From positions 84,894,001 to 84,958,000 of the forward strand of contig CM060831.1 of the NCBI GenBank assembly GCA_030762175.1: DNA of 64,000 nt. The letters run 5' to 3'. The notes under the pieces were generated by a model. That model did no database searches, was not told the DNA's origin, and worked only from the letters and a program-made list of their open reading frames with translations. Below, in pieces: positions 22,061-32,258 of this stretch. Position 1 is the first letter of the stretch. Each line of letters opens with the position of its first letter. Made by a program: the position numbers and the translations under genes. The stretch comes from Metallyticus violacea. Its lineage: Eukaryota; Arthropoda; Insecta; Mantodea; Metallyticidae.

Positions 22061-22484
22061 AAATAAAATGTGTGTATTTTCTTTGTTTGTGAATCTACTT
22101 TACATACCTTCCCGTCAAACACATAACACCCACAAATGTAACAAAACTTCTGAAGACTTTGTAGGCCTGTCTCATGCATAATCCTAATGTAGAAATCATA
22201 CTTAAACTTTTATTTTAGCACTACACATATAGAAGACAAATGTGCATACTAATACAAGTTTTCAGCTCATCTGAAATTGAGATCTATGATAGCTGTAAAT
22301 GTAACATAAATATGTCACTAAAACAAAGACATGATCCATAGAAAAAAACTGATAAATGCTGGGATTATAAACATAAACATCTGGGTGATAACAGAGGATG
22401 AAGTGAGCAGATCAAGAAGAAAATCAACAACAGATTTAGAATGACATAATGAAATGTAGCAGTAAGGTGTATAAGCTGAATGAA
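22061..22484. other. Unassigned intron 2 sequence
   Basis: AT-rich, no ORF or repeat recognised. Confidence 0.4.
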
Positions 22485-22645
22485 CTTAGCACCACAGACC
22501 TTGAACGGTTGAAGATGGAGAGATGTCTCTTTGTAACCGATCCCTCCATATTTAAAAGTAAGTGAAGCATAAGAGTGTGTAACACTACAGATTACATAGA
22601 ATTTACATTTAACAAACTTCACTGTGTGAGTTCCAGCAGAATTTT
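22485..22645 (+). mobile_element. PLE-1 3'-end fragment
   Basis: Contains a hammerhead-like core, 'TTAAAAGTAAGTGAAGCATA' and the terminal 'AACTTCACTGTGTGAGTTCC', matching the ends at 5150-5260 and 18030-18240. No RT or endonuclease sequence is attached. Confidence 0.65.
22505..22545 (+). ncRNA. Degraded hammerhead-like motif, PLE-1
   Basis: TTGAAGA core followed by a GGAGA/TCTC stem II, then GTAACCGATCC instead of GAAACCGGTCC. It lies in the PLE-1 end fragment. Confidence 0.35.
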
Positions 22646-22807
22646 TTTTAAAATTTCTTATTTTTCGAAAGTTCTTAAATGATTATATACACATGCCATA
22701 AAAACTAGATGTGGTAGTAAAAAATAGGCCTCATTTTGGAAATCAAAGCACTGATTTCCATTAAAGTGACATATTTTCCTATATATCACAGAATCAGTGT
22801 TGACCAG

Positions 22808-23157
22808 TGTAATAATTAATAATATTTTTCTAGTATGCGTGTACAGTAGTTTGAAAACTCCATTTTCTGTGACATTCAGCTAGAATCTTTCATATTCTTG
22901 AATTGGATTTTACATTGATCAAAAGCACTGACCTTCAGGCTGTTTCATTTGGTTTGATTAGAACAAATGTTATAATGATGACTGAGCATCAGTAGCAACA
23001 TTTGATAATAATTTGTATTCTAATATAACTAAATATATTTATTATTCTGATGTAGGTTAGTATTTCCCAGAACAAATCTAAACCAAATATGTTTTGATAT
23101 TTATATTCACAACAGAAACATTTTCTCCATTTTATTATTATGTTCTTCACATTTCAG
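22808..23157 (+). repeat. Intron 2 end of gene B, duplicated in gene A
   Basis: Matches 3886-4225 base for base over long stretches and ends with the acceptor TTCTTCACATTTCAG. Confidence 0.75.
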
Positions 23158-25171
23158 GCCAAATGAAGATCTGTCTGAATGTTTAAAAAACTCATCAAGT
23201 ACTTTTGTTGAAGTTACACAGGAATGTAAAGGGAACACGAAGCACACACTCTGTTCTAAATTATATGGTAATACTTACACCAGCACTACATCTATAAAAA
23301 GCCACACTTCAATTCATGAATATCAAACAAATAAAATAACAAATGAAGGTCACTTAAAAAAACATAGAAAGGCGCATAAATGTGAAGTTTGTGGGAAGAG
23401 GTTTACTGATAGATCTACTTTAAGGAAACATCTTTTGATACACAAGGGTGAAAAGCCACATAAATGTGAGGTTTGTGGGAAGAGCTTTATCCTGACATCT
23501 TATTTAAGCTCACATCTTTTGATACATACGGATGAGAAGCAACATAAATGTAAAGTTTGTGGAAAGAGCTTTACTCATACATCTACTTTAAGGACACATC
23601 TTTTGATACATATGGATGAGAAGCCACATAAATGTGAAGTTTGTGGGAAGAGCTTTACTCGGATATCTCATTTAAGGAGGCATACTTTCATTCATGGGGG
23701 TAAGAAACCACACAAATGTGAACTCTGTAGGAAGAGCTTTACCGCGAAAATTCATTTAAGGACACATCTTTTGCTACATAAGGGTGAAAAGCCATATAAA
23801 TGTGAAGTTTGTGGGAAGAGCTTTACTCAGACATCTCATTTAAGGTATCATCTTTTGATCCATGAGGATAAAAAACCACATAAATGTGCAGTTTGTGGGA
23901 AGAGCTTTATTCAGGCATATAATTTAAGGAAACATCTTTTGATTCATGAGGGAAAGAAGCTATATAAATGTGAAGTGTGTGGGAAGAGCTTTACCGAGAG
24001 AACTAATTTAAGCAGACATATTTTGGTGCATAAGAGTGAGAAACCACATACATGTGAAGCTTGTGGAAAGAGCTTTGCTCACACATCTACTTTAAGGAGA
24101 CATCTTTTGATACATAAGGGTGAGAAGTCACGTGAATGTGAAGTTTGTGGGAAGAACTTTACCGATAGATCTACTTTAAGGAAACATCTTTTGATACATA
24201 AGGGTGAAAAGCCACATAAATGTGAAGTTTGTGGGAAGAACTTTACCGATAGATCTACTTTAAGGAAACATCTTTTGATACACAAGGGTGAAAAGCCACA
24301 TAAATGTGAGATTTGTGGGAAGAGCTTTACCCTGACATCTTATTTAAGCTCACATCTTTTGATACATACGGATGAGAAGCCACATAAATGTGAAGTTTGT
24401 GGAAAGAGCTTTACTCATACATCTACTTTAAGGACACATCTTTTGATACATATGGATGAGAAGCCACATAAATGTGAAGTTTGTGGGAAGAGCTTTACTC
24501 GGGCATCTCATTTAAGGAGGCATACTTTCATTCATGGGGGTAAGAAACCATATAAATGTGAACTATGTAGGAAGAGCTTTACCGAGAAAACTCATTTAAG
24601 GAGACATCTTTTGCTACATAAGGGTGAAAAGCCACATAAATGTGAAGTTTGTGGGAAGAGCTTTACTCAGACATCTCATTTAAGATATCATCTTTTGATT
24701 CATGAGGGTAAAAAACCACATAAATGTGCAGTTTGTGGAAAGAGCTTTACTCAGACATATAATTTAAAGAAACATCTTTTGATTCATGAGGGTAAGAAAC
24801 CATATAAATGTGAAGTGTGTGGGAAGAGCTTTACCGAGAAAACTAATTTAAGCAGACATCATTTGATACATAAGGGTGAGAAATCACATAAATGTGAAGC
24901 TTGTGGAAAGAGCTTTGCTCACACATCTACTTTAAGGAGACATCTTTTGATACATAAGGGTGAGAAGTCACATAAATGTGGAGTTTGTGGGAAGAACTTT
25001 ACCAAGAGATCTACTTTAGAGAGACATCTTTTGATACATAAGGGTAAGAAACCACATAAATGTGAAGTTTGTGGGAAGAGCTTTACCCAGACATCAACTT
25101 TAAGCAGACATCTTTTGATACATAAGGGTGATAGCAACATAAATGTAGAGTTTGTGGAAAGCGCTATATGA
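23158..25171 (+). CDS. C2H2 zinc-finger protein B, coding exon 3 (21 fingers)
   Basis: One base completes the Glu codon, followed by 670 codons. First comes a linker of about 70 residues (PNEDLSECLKNSSSTFVEVT...), then 21 Kruppel-type fingers from about 23377 to 25128, each CxxC-x12-HxxxH with 84-bp spacing and linkers close to KGEKPH. All 21 fingers keep both Cys and both His. Finger recognition helices vary (for example DRSTLRK, HTSTLRT, RISHLRR, QTSHLRY, ERTNLSR), so the array could read a long DNA site. The frame is extended upstream of the first in-array start because it is open back to the acceptor. The end (DSNINVEFVESAI) results from a one-base deletion in a further finger. Confidence 0.85.
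23377..25056 (+). repeat. 840-bp internal tandem duplication of a 10-finger block
   Basis: Fingers 1-10 (23377-24216) and 11-20 (24217-25056) follow the same order of helix sequences with an exact 840-bp offset (10 x 84). For example, the finger with 'LTSYLSSH' starts at 23459 and again at 24299, and the one with 'AHTSTLRRH' near 24060 and 24900. Only scattered base differences separate the copies. Confidence 0.9.
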
Positions 25172-25204
25172 TGGCATATTCTTTAAGGAGTCTTTTAAAT
25201 CATG
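25131..25204 (+). pseudogene. Frameshifted 22nd finger of gene B
   Basis: Compared with the regular linker, one base is missing between 25131 and 25140. Read in the shifted frame, the sequence continues as 'CRVCGKRYMMAYSLRSLLNH', a finger with an altered helix and one His. The array is then broken by the LINE. Confidence 0.7.
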
Positions 25205-28095
25205 AGGGCTCCTTAATGTGTAATGGATTGAAAGGGAATGATGAGAGGGGAGAATTCACTTTTGTAAATAAAAATGGGCAAAGTGTTATAGATTATATGT
25301 TATATACCTTAGGTCTGGATAGGTATATAGTTGGCTTTGAGATTATGGATATGATAAGTGCAAGTAATCACTTCCCACTAAGAATGGAGATCCAAACGAT
25401 AGAATATAGTAGAAGGGAGAAAAATTTCTGGTTAGGTAGACAATTAAAACACTACAGATGGATAAATGATTTAGCTGAAATGTTCCATACAAAGTTAAAT
25501 CAAGAAGTGGAACACATGGGGGGCAGATATATGTTAGCATTATTAGAGAATAGAAAAGTTGAAGAATGTATTTTTAGTATAGAGGAGTCCGTTAAAAAGC
25601 AGGAAACAAAATGAAAGTGCTTGAGGGGAAGTTAAAAGCCAATGATATCTGGTATGATAAAGAATGTGCAGATACAAGAAGAAGGGTGCAGAGGGAGCTA
25701 AAACGCTGGAGACAAACAGGAGAGGAGACAGATAGGAACAATTACCTTGTAGTAAGTTCGGGATACAGGTATTTATTAGAGGTAAAAAAGGAAGAGTGGG
25801 GGGAAAAGCTTAGCCAGAAATTAAACGAGGCAGCGAGGAAGAATGACAACAAGGCAATTTGGGCAAAGATAGGTAAAATGCTCAAAAGAAAGGAAGGAGG
25901 TACCATCATCAGAGTGTATAAGTTTTTTCAGGGATTTCTGGGAGTAAAAACTTTGGTTATTCAGGATAATCTGAATATTGATAATTTATGGAAAATAGAC
26001 TTGTTAGATAGCAAAATAACTTCAAGTAAAGTTTTGGAACAAATAAAAAAGTTAAGACCTAACAAAGCATGTGGAATAGTTGGAATACCAGGGGAATATT
26101 GGAAAGTTTGGATAGAAGACCTTAACAGATTAAACATACTTGGCGAATACTGAACATAATCTTTGAAGAAGGAAAAATACAAAAAAATTAGAGAGTGGAA
26201 ATTGTAACACCAATTTATAAAGATAAAGGTGATATTTGCAAACCAGCAAATTATAGAGGAATTAGTTTACTTTCAATTATTGGGAAAGTTTTCACTGGAA
26301 TGTTACCAAAAAGATTACAAGAATGGGCAGAGAAAGAAAAGAAAATTTCAGCATTTCAATCAAGCTTCAGGAAAGGTAAAAGAACGGTTGACAATATTTT
26401 TATAATGAGAACATTAGTCGAAAAATATTTTAGTAAAAAAAGAGGAATTTATTTGTTGTTTCTGGACTTGGAAAAAGCTTTTGACACAATTTCTAGAGAA
26501 GCACTTTGGTTTAAACTGAGAAAGAAAGGGGTAAGCCAGAATTTTATAAAGATAATTCAGAATATTTATAAGGAAAATGAATTTTATGTTAAATATGAGA
26601 GATGTAGAGTTACAGAAAAAATATCAAACAATGTAGGTCTAAGACAAGGATGTAAATTAAGTCCAGTTCTCTTCAGTCTGTTTATCGATGATGTTTTAGA
26701 AGAAATTAGCAAAGGTAATGTACATTTGCCAACTATAAATAATATAGAGATACTGAGTCTGCTCTTTGCAGATGATTTGGTAACAGGTTCTCTAACAAGT
26801 ATAGGATTAAAATGATCATTAGAATCTATTGGCGCTTTTTGTAGAGAATGGGGGCTTAAGATAAATAAAAACAAATCTAAGGTTATGGTGATGAAAAAAG
26901 GTTTCAAATTAAAAACAGGAAAAATGGTGGTGGGAGGGCACAGAAATAGAAGTTGTTAAGAAAATTGATTATTTAGGTGTTAGATTGTATAGTAATGGGA
27001 AATGGAGTGATCTAAAAAGGAAAGCAGTAGCAGAAGGAAAAGTAGCCATGAGTGTAATTAGATCTTGTGTTAACAAAATACCAAATATGCAAGTAAAATG
27101 GTTAGAATATATGGTTCAATCATGGAGAGCAGAATGATGTATGGAATAGAAATTTGGGGGCCAGATGAAGGATGGAAAGGGATAAATATGATAAAATAGA
27201 TTATTTTGTAGAATTGTTCTAGGCTTACCTAGATCTTCACCTAATGAGGTTGCTCTAATGAAACTAGGAAGATTGGGCTATAAAAGCAAGGTCATGGAAA
27301 GAGTATTGAAATATTTGTATAGAATAGGGAGACTAGAGGACAAGAATATTATTAATCAGTGTCTGGTAGTACAAGGTAAAATCAAAGGTGGAGAAACTTG
27401 GTTATCCAAAATCCAAAATATCGTATAAGAAGTGGGCATGGGACTAGTATGGTACGAGGGAGAAAGTTTGGGTAAAGGATTTTGGAAAGATATAACAAAA
27501 AGAATTGAGGATATAGAAAAACAGGAAATATGGGCAAATCTTAACACCAAAAAATCTCTGAAATTATATAGTACACTAAAAAATGTGGGGAAGAGAAAGG
27601 TGTGTTGAAATTTGTGATAAGGTAGGAAGGGAAGGGTTGGCATGGTTTAGAACAGGAGTAAAATATTTAAGTGGATTAAAAAATGGACACACTAAGGGGA
27701 AATGTCCTATGTGTGCAGAACCAGATAGTACTTGGCATTGAACACTAGAATGTAAGCAAACTAAGTTTTTGGAGGGAACAGTTCATATTAAGAAAATGGG
27801 AAAACCTACTAGATGAAATAAGAGGTAGAAGAATTTTAGATTTAAAGTCAAATGAAAACATTAAGAACTAGGAAAATACGTAGGCAAGGTAAGACAAAAA
27901 TGGTTATGGGTATAAAATACTTGAAATGTGCTTGAGAATAAAATTGTTTGATAGTGAAAGGAGGATGGAATGAGTAGGGGAGGGTAAGGAGGCTAGTTTT
28001 CTAATATTAGTTAAACAGGATCCTTATACACCAATAACCAGGTGTTAGTGTGTATAAGGCCCAAAGGAATAAGCAACTCTATAAAGGAGAAAAGA
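25205..28095 (+). mobile_element. LINE inserted in the 3' end of gene B
   Basis: Non-LTR retrotransposon, 5'-truncated within the endonuclease domain ('GEFTFVNKNGQSVIDYML', 25245-25300). A linker follows, then RT: 'ANYRGISLLSIIGKVFTGM' (26247-26300), 'FQSSFRKGKRTVDNIF', 'LLFLDLEKAFDTISREALW', 'GLRQGCKLSPVLFSLFIDDV' and 'LLFADDLV' (26758-26781). The C-terminal part 27000-27850 is broken, with 'KIDYLGVRLYSNGKWS' and a 'CPMCAEPDSTWH' finger-like end. The clade is not certain; it lacks an RNase H signature and differs from the Jockey-type copies. Stops and frameshifts divide it into at least four pieces. Confidence 0.8.
26195..26815 (+). pseudogene. LINE reverse transcriptase domain
   Basis: Intact 206-codon segment covering RT motifs from 'PIYKDKGDICKPANYRGISL' to 'LLFADDL' (catalytic ADD near residue 193). 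A stop follows at 26813-26815, after which the same protein continues in other frames ('GAFCREWGLKINKNKSK...'). This is the best-preserved RT palm in the window. Confidence 0.75.
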
Positions 28096-28099
28096 ACAC

Positions 28100-28440
28100 T
28101 TTAGAATTATTCGCTTAAAACAAATTGATAAATCAGCTTTGGAATAAAAATCATGAAATTAAACCAGAGATAAAACTACTGAAACAACTTCATAACGCAA
28201 TAGAACTTTCCACTTGGGAAAACATTTTCATTACAAAAAACAAGGATAATTTGATGAATTTCGATTTCCCTCCAATGGACTAACTCAGCAAATTCCTAGT
28301 AGAACCAACAGATGCCGCCATAAGAACATTAAGGAACCCAACCACCACGTATAACAACAGTTTATCTACAGGCTGAAGATGGGAGGGATCACTCCCGAAA
28401 CATATGTCCAGATTTTAATGTAAGTGAATGGAGTTAGTGT
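28100..28440 (+). mobile_element. Penelope-like element family 3, plus fragment (3' end)
   Basis: The + strand reads the tail of a GIY-YIG domain ('IRLKQIDKSALE', then 'FPSNGLTQQIPSRTNRC'), followed by a hammerhead-like motif and the family end 'TGTAAGTGAATGGAGTTAGT'. It faces the minus copy at 29095-30450 tail to tail. Confidence 0.75.
28372..28410 (+). ncRNA. Hammerhead-ribozyme-like motif, PLE-3
   Basis: Intact core CTGAAGA, then a U, stem II GGGAG/CTCCC, GAA and a loopless stem III ACAT/ATGT, then cleavage C. Stem I is only one pair. Confidence 0.5.
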
Positions 28441-28790
28441 GAAAAAAAAAACTGTATTACATTGTTTATAACTCTAAAGGATATAAATTTGGCCAAATGG
28501 GTTTAATTAAAGAAGAAGGAGGAAGGTTTAGTATTGTAAGAAATATAACCTAATATTGTATTGAATGTATAAATTACTTTTAATGTTGTGTTTTGTTTTT
28601 GGATGGATCGAAGCCCAGTCTCTTGGATATTCCAGTAGGTAGCTGCTGATGAACTGGGGACTGGGGGGCTGAGCCAATCAAATTGGAATAAATTTTGAAT
28701 GGATTCAGTGCCTTCTGGAATTGCCGAAGGCACTGTTCCTAATTGTTATATTTAAAGGTAATGTTTTTTTTTTCTTTTCTGTTATTTGTG
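28441..28790. other. Unassigned
   Basis: AT-rich, no ORF of note. It lies between the PLE-3 fragment and the last zinc-finger remnant. Confidence 0.4.
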
Positions 28791-28799
28791 TCTATGACC

Positions 28800-28950
28800 A
28801 GAAGAAATGTGCTGATGAACTGAGAAATGGTGCCGTTGTAATATTTACTTTAATTAATTTAAGTCATGAGGGTAAGAAGCCGCTAAATGTGAAGTTTGTG
28901 AAAAAGGATTTATGCTTCATGTACCCTTTAAAAACATCTGTGCACTCATA
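28800..28950 (+). pseudogene. Displaced 3' remnant of zinc-finger gene B
   Basis: Contains 'TCATGAGGGTAAGAAGCC', the finger linker HEGKKP, followed by 'AAATGTGAAGTTTGTGAAAA' (read KCEVCEK) and 'GFMLHVPFKN'. It is frameshifted and lacks the histidines. It looks like the natural end of the finger array, pushed 3.6 kb away by the LINE and PLE insertions. Confidence 0.6.
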
Positions 28951-29063
28951 AGTAATACACTGGGAAAAAAAAAAAAAACCAGAACTATGTGGTAAAGAGC
29001 ATTGTCCATAATCTGATAAGTAAACAGTTCAAATAAATGTACTTACAAAGCTATTGACAATGG

Positions 29064-29098
29064 AGTGGTATATATATATATATACATATATATATAAC
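29064..29098. repeat. (TA)n microsatellite
   Basis: TA-rich tract just beyond the end of the minus PLE-3 copy. Confidence 0.85.
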
Positions 29099-29147
29099 CA
29101 ATGAACTAAAATTTACTCACACCAACTCCATTTACTTACATAAAATT

Positions 29148-29185
29148 GGACATATGTTTCGGGAGTGATCCCTCCCATCTTCAGC
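29148..29185 (-). ncRNA. Hammerhead-ribozyme-like motif, PLE-3 (minus copy)
   Basis: The same sequence as 28372-28410 on the other strand, with one difference near the cleavage site. Core CTGAAGA and stems II and III are intact. Confidence 0.5.
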
Positions 29186-30001
29186 CTGTAGACAAACTGT
29201 TGTTAGAATTGGCGGTTGGATGTCTTGATGTTCTTGTGGCAGCATCTGTTGGTTCTATTAGGAACTTGCTGAGTTAGTCCATTGGAGGGAAATTGAAATT
29301 CATTACGTTTTCCTTGTTTTTTGTAATGAAAAAATATTTTTTTCCAAGTGGAAAGTTCTATTGCGTTGTGAAGTTGTTTCAATAGTTTTGTCTCTGGTTT
29401 AATTTCATGATTTTTATTCCAAAAGTGTGCTGCTATCGCTGATTTATCAATTTGTTTTAAGCGAATATTTCTAAAAAGTTTTTTTTTCCAAATTTGCAAA
29501 TTCCTCTTTGTTTTTCCAATGAATTTTTTATTGCACTCTGCACATTTTATTTCTTAAATACCTAACTTTTGTTCTGTTGGCATGTAGTCCTTTGTTCTGC
29601 AACCTAATAAGTTCTTTATATTAAAATTGTTCTTTGGGGCTAACATAATTCCTTGTTCTTTGAATATTTGTTTGAATTTATTGTGGTAAATTGGGTGGTA
29701 CGTGAAACTTTTGAATGTGTACCTTTCTTTGCGCTTTAAGTGTGGAAACATCTCTTAATTGTTTTTTGATTTTATTGATGATTTTTATTACTGTGTCTTT
29801 GCTGTACTCATTAGTTTCTGCTATCTTTATTATTTGTTGGTATTCCAATTTGTACTCTGCTACTGTGAGTGGGATGTTAATTAATCTGTGTGTTAAACTA
29901 TAAAACACTGCATATTTATGTGGAATGGGGTAAAACTGTAATTTTTTATGCAATTTTCTGTGTGCGTATCATTTCTAAGGATTCCGAAGGTAAGATAGTC
30001 T

Positions 30002-30400
30002 TCATTTCTTATGAGTTTTACATCTAGGAAGGGGAGATATCTCTCTTCTTTCATCCTCTATGGTGAACTTTATAGATTTGTGTTGCAAATTCAGAAGTTT
30101 TAGTGCATCTGTTGTATGTTTTTTTTTAATTATTGCAAATATGTCATCCACATACCTATACCATGTTTTGAAAATTACAGGGAAGGCTTTGGTGATATGC
30201 ATTTCAAATGAACTCGTAAAAAAATCTGTTAGAAATGGAGATTGGGGATTTCGCATAGCTAGTCCTGAGACCTGTTGGTAGTATTTTTTGTTGAACATGA
30301 AGAAATTTTGTTCAATGCAAATGTTAGTAAGTTTTATCAAGTCTTCAATTTCTTGTGCCTGTAGATCCAAGGATTTTAACCAATTGTTTAACATTAGCAT
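30002..30400 (-). pseudogene. PLE-3 reverse transcriptase
   Basis: 132 codons in one frame with the catalytic 'RYVDDIF' at residues about 85-91 and, after it, 'DALKLLNLQHKSIKFTIEDE', typical of PLE RTs. It is truncated at both ends. Confidence 0.8.
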
Positions 30401-30452
30401 AAGTTTATTTGTTGGTATGCTTGGAAATACGGCTTCTACAGCATTCTACATT

Positions 30453-30510
30453 CTACTCCCAAAACATATGTCCAGTTTTTATGTAAGTGAATGGAGTTAG
30501 TGAGAGCAAA
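30453..30510 (+). mobile_element. PLE-3 3'-end fragment, inverted at the head of the minus copy
   Basis: 'CTCCCAAAACATATGTCCAG' and 'TTATGTAAGTGAATGGAGTT' match 28392-28435. It is joined directly to the 5'-truncated head of the minus PLE-3 copy. Confidence 0.75.
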
Positions 30511-30949
30511 GTTTAGTACATTGGTTTTAAATAAACAGTTGTTTGTTAATGAGGACTGAAAGTGAAAATTTAGTAGTAATAGATTTATTTATTAAAAACT
30601 TTTTTAGAATTTTAATACTTAAAGTTTTATAACTTTGTACATTGTAGAAAAAAAATGTTGACAAGACATATTCTAGCCCAACAAGGTTAAAATCAGGAAT
30701 AGATTGGTTGTAATGTAATAAACTAATAATAAAAATGGAAAGAGCAACTACATCAATTTTAATAAACATACCTTTTTTGTACATTCATATATTGTAGAAA
30801 TGGAAAATACTGTTATAAAATCCTTAATAGTACAACATTTTGTGTGACTCAGATACTTATTAGGAATAAACACTTAACCTGATGTAATAAATTTAGCAAA
30901 TTTCTTATGCAATGGGTATATATGTAGGTAGGAGTTGTACTAAAGACAT
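30511..30949. other. Unassigned
   Basis: AT-rich, no recognised feature. Confidence 0.4.
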
Positions 30950-31175
30950 TTGAGAAGCATATATTTTGGTTATATATGTTCTCTATTAGCTTATGATATA
31001 CCCTTCTGGGGAGCAGCAAGTTCATCATCTATGTTTTTAAATGGCATAAGAAAATATTAAGAATAATGCATAAGCTATCCTCATGCTCCCAATCAATAAG
31101 TTTTTAAGGAATTAAATTTCCTATTATTACTGTCCGTTGAAATAGAAGGTAATGATCTTAAACAGCAATTTTTAG
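30950..31175 (+). mobile_element. LINE fragment, RT thumb region
   Basis: The + strand reads 'LAYDIPFWGAASSSSMFLNG' then 'RIMHKLSSCSQSIS', the pattern of the segment after the RT domain in Jockey-like LINEs (a YGIxFWG motif followed by an IRRIM-type helix). Stops are present, and no other part of the element is visible nearby. Confidence 0.55.
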
Positions 31176-31199
31176 GAATAGCAAAGATTATAACTAGAA

Positions 31200-31335
31200 G
31201 TTTCTTCTGGGCTTGGAAGGCTTGGCTTGTTGGAGCTAGGGAGTTCAAACGTTTCGTCCCCACCTGCAGAGAACATCTTCAGTAGTGCGATCTGAGTCTT
31301 CTAGGAGAAGGTTCAAGCACGACTGAATCGCCATT
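31200..31335 (-). mobile_element. Penelope-like element family 4, 3' end
   Basis: Carries a hammerhead-like motif and the sequence that usually follows it. The body of a family-4 element lies on the same strand at 37330-37850, on the other side of a LINE. The simplest reading is one PLE split by the LINE. Confidence 0.55.
31244..31284 (-). ncRNA. Hammerhead-ribozyme-like motif, PLE-4
   Basis: Minus strand: intact core CTGAAGA, a U, stem II GTTC paired with GGAC (one G-U pair), GAA, minimal stem III AC/GT, H17 = T. Stem I is weak (A-T, T-G). Confidence 0.55.
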
Positions 31336-32258
31336 TTTTTTTTTTTTTTGAAAGGCCCCTCCTTGGTGGCAACCATCCGAAGTGGATCTACGTTTGCTTC
31401 CCCTACCATGCACTATGACTACTGTCTACGTGATGGTTGAGAAGTTGGTGAAGGTGTGCCGGGTACCGCCGAAGCACCCTGGAGTTAGTTGGTAATTCTA
31501 CTGAGACGCCTAATTACAAGAGAGTAATCAGACAGAGGTGGACTAAGTACTGCCCTTGGCCTGTGGCCCAGGGCAGGACCTAGGTATTAGTGGTGGAAAT
31601 CATGCTGAGGCAATGAGGAATTTGAGGTGTTGGTATCGTGCTAATTAGAAACTTTAGGTGTGTACTTACTTTATTTACTTGTGTCCGTCAACTGGAATGG
31701 GGGGAGTTGACATTCTTTGCGCTTTCGCTGTGGGGTGGGTGTTTTCTGGAAAATATAAATAGTTATTAGAGATTATTTATGGTGTTTTTATTACATGCAT
31801 ATTTTTAATTGTTTGCGCACTGGTCCCTGAATGGGGCGAAGTCCTAAGATTGTAAGAACTTTTTGTTAGCTTATCCTATGCTGACCCCTTGCGGGGCGAG
31901 ATGCTTAAGGCTATATATCGTATTGGTATCTGTTAGCATGATCCCGTCGGGGGTTTGTCGCTTGTAGCTTGCATTGATCTCTCCGAGAATTACTGCTGCA
32001 AAGTTACATCTGAAGCAACAGGTTGTGCTCTCGTTCGCGTTCGCCACAGCGCAGCTCGCGTGAGGTCCAGCTATTTTGTATTAGTTCAAGTGAACATTTT
32101 CATCGTTTATTCTTCACCTCTTCGCTTCGTAGCCACAGCATCAATACTAAAGGTTAATAACCAACTGTGTACGGTTGTAGTGTGTGCAGTGCACAGTTCC
32201 TACTAGCGTGCTTTTACTACACAACATATATCCCAGTGCTACCACCAGCTCAGTTAAA

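Larger units (their letters stand above)
9112..25171 (+). other. Zinc-finger gene B, whole gene model (3 coding exons)
   Basis: Joining 9143-9265, 16926-17002 and 23158-25171 gives one open frame of 737 codons plus stop. Introns have GT donors at 9266 (GTGAGC) and 17003 (GTAAGT) and AG acceptors at 16924-16925 and 23156-23157. Phases fit: exon 1 ends on a whole codon, and exon 2 ends with GA, which exon 3 completes with G to Glu. Exon 1 recurs in gene C and the start of exon 3 in gene A, as expected for tandem paralogues. The product is most likely a nuclear DNA-binding protein with 21 C2H2 fingers and a short acidic/Lys N-terminus carrying a SUMO-like IKVE site in exon 2. Introns of 7.7 and 6.2 kb are packed with transposon relics. 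No RNA evidence is available here. Confidence 0.8.
29095..30450 (-). mobile_element. Penelope-like element family 3, minus copy
   Basis: Minus strand: RT from 'MLMLNNWLKSLDLQAQEIED' (30400) with 'SGLAMRNPQSPF', 'FKTWYRYVDDIFAIIKKK' and 'LPRCKTHKK'; a connecting part 29953-29678; and a GIY-YIG remnant 29499-29203 ('FRNIRLKQIDKSAIAAHFWN', 'STWKKIFF'). The N-terminal RT part is missing, so the copy is 5'-truncated near 30450. The GLAMG motif reads GLAMR. A few frameshifts are present. Confidence 0.85.

Noticed and set aside
23377..25130. Regular 84-bp repeats that could be taken for a CRISPR or satellite array
   Set aside because: The period is the codon length of a C2H2 finger plus linker, the frame is open throughout and Cys/His are conserved. 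It is a zinc-finger array.
24079..25140. Minus-strand open frames opposite the zinc-finger exon
   Set aside because: They repeat the 84-bp period as mirror images of the finger codons (…CIKRCFLKVDLSVKFFPQTSH…) and are shadows of the + strand gene.
31336..31350. Poly-T at 31336-31350 as the poly-A tail of a minus-strand insertion
   Set aside because: The LINE to its right is in + orientation and the PLE to its left has no poly-A tail. No element end could be matched to it.
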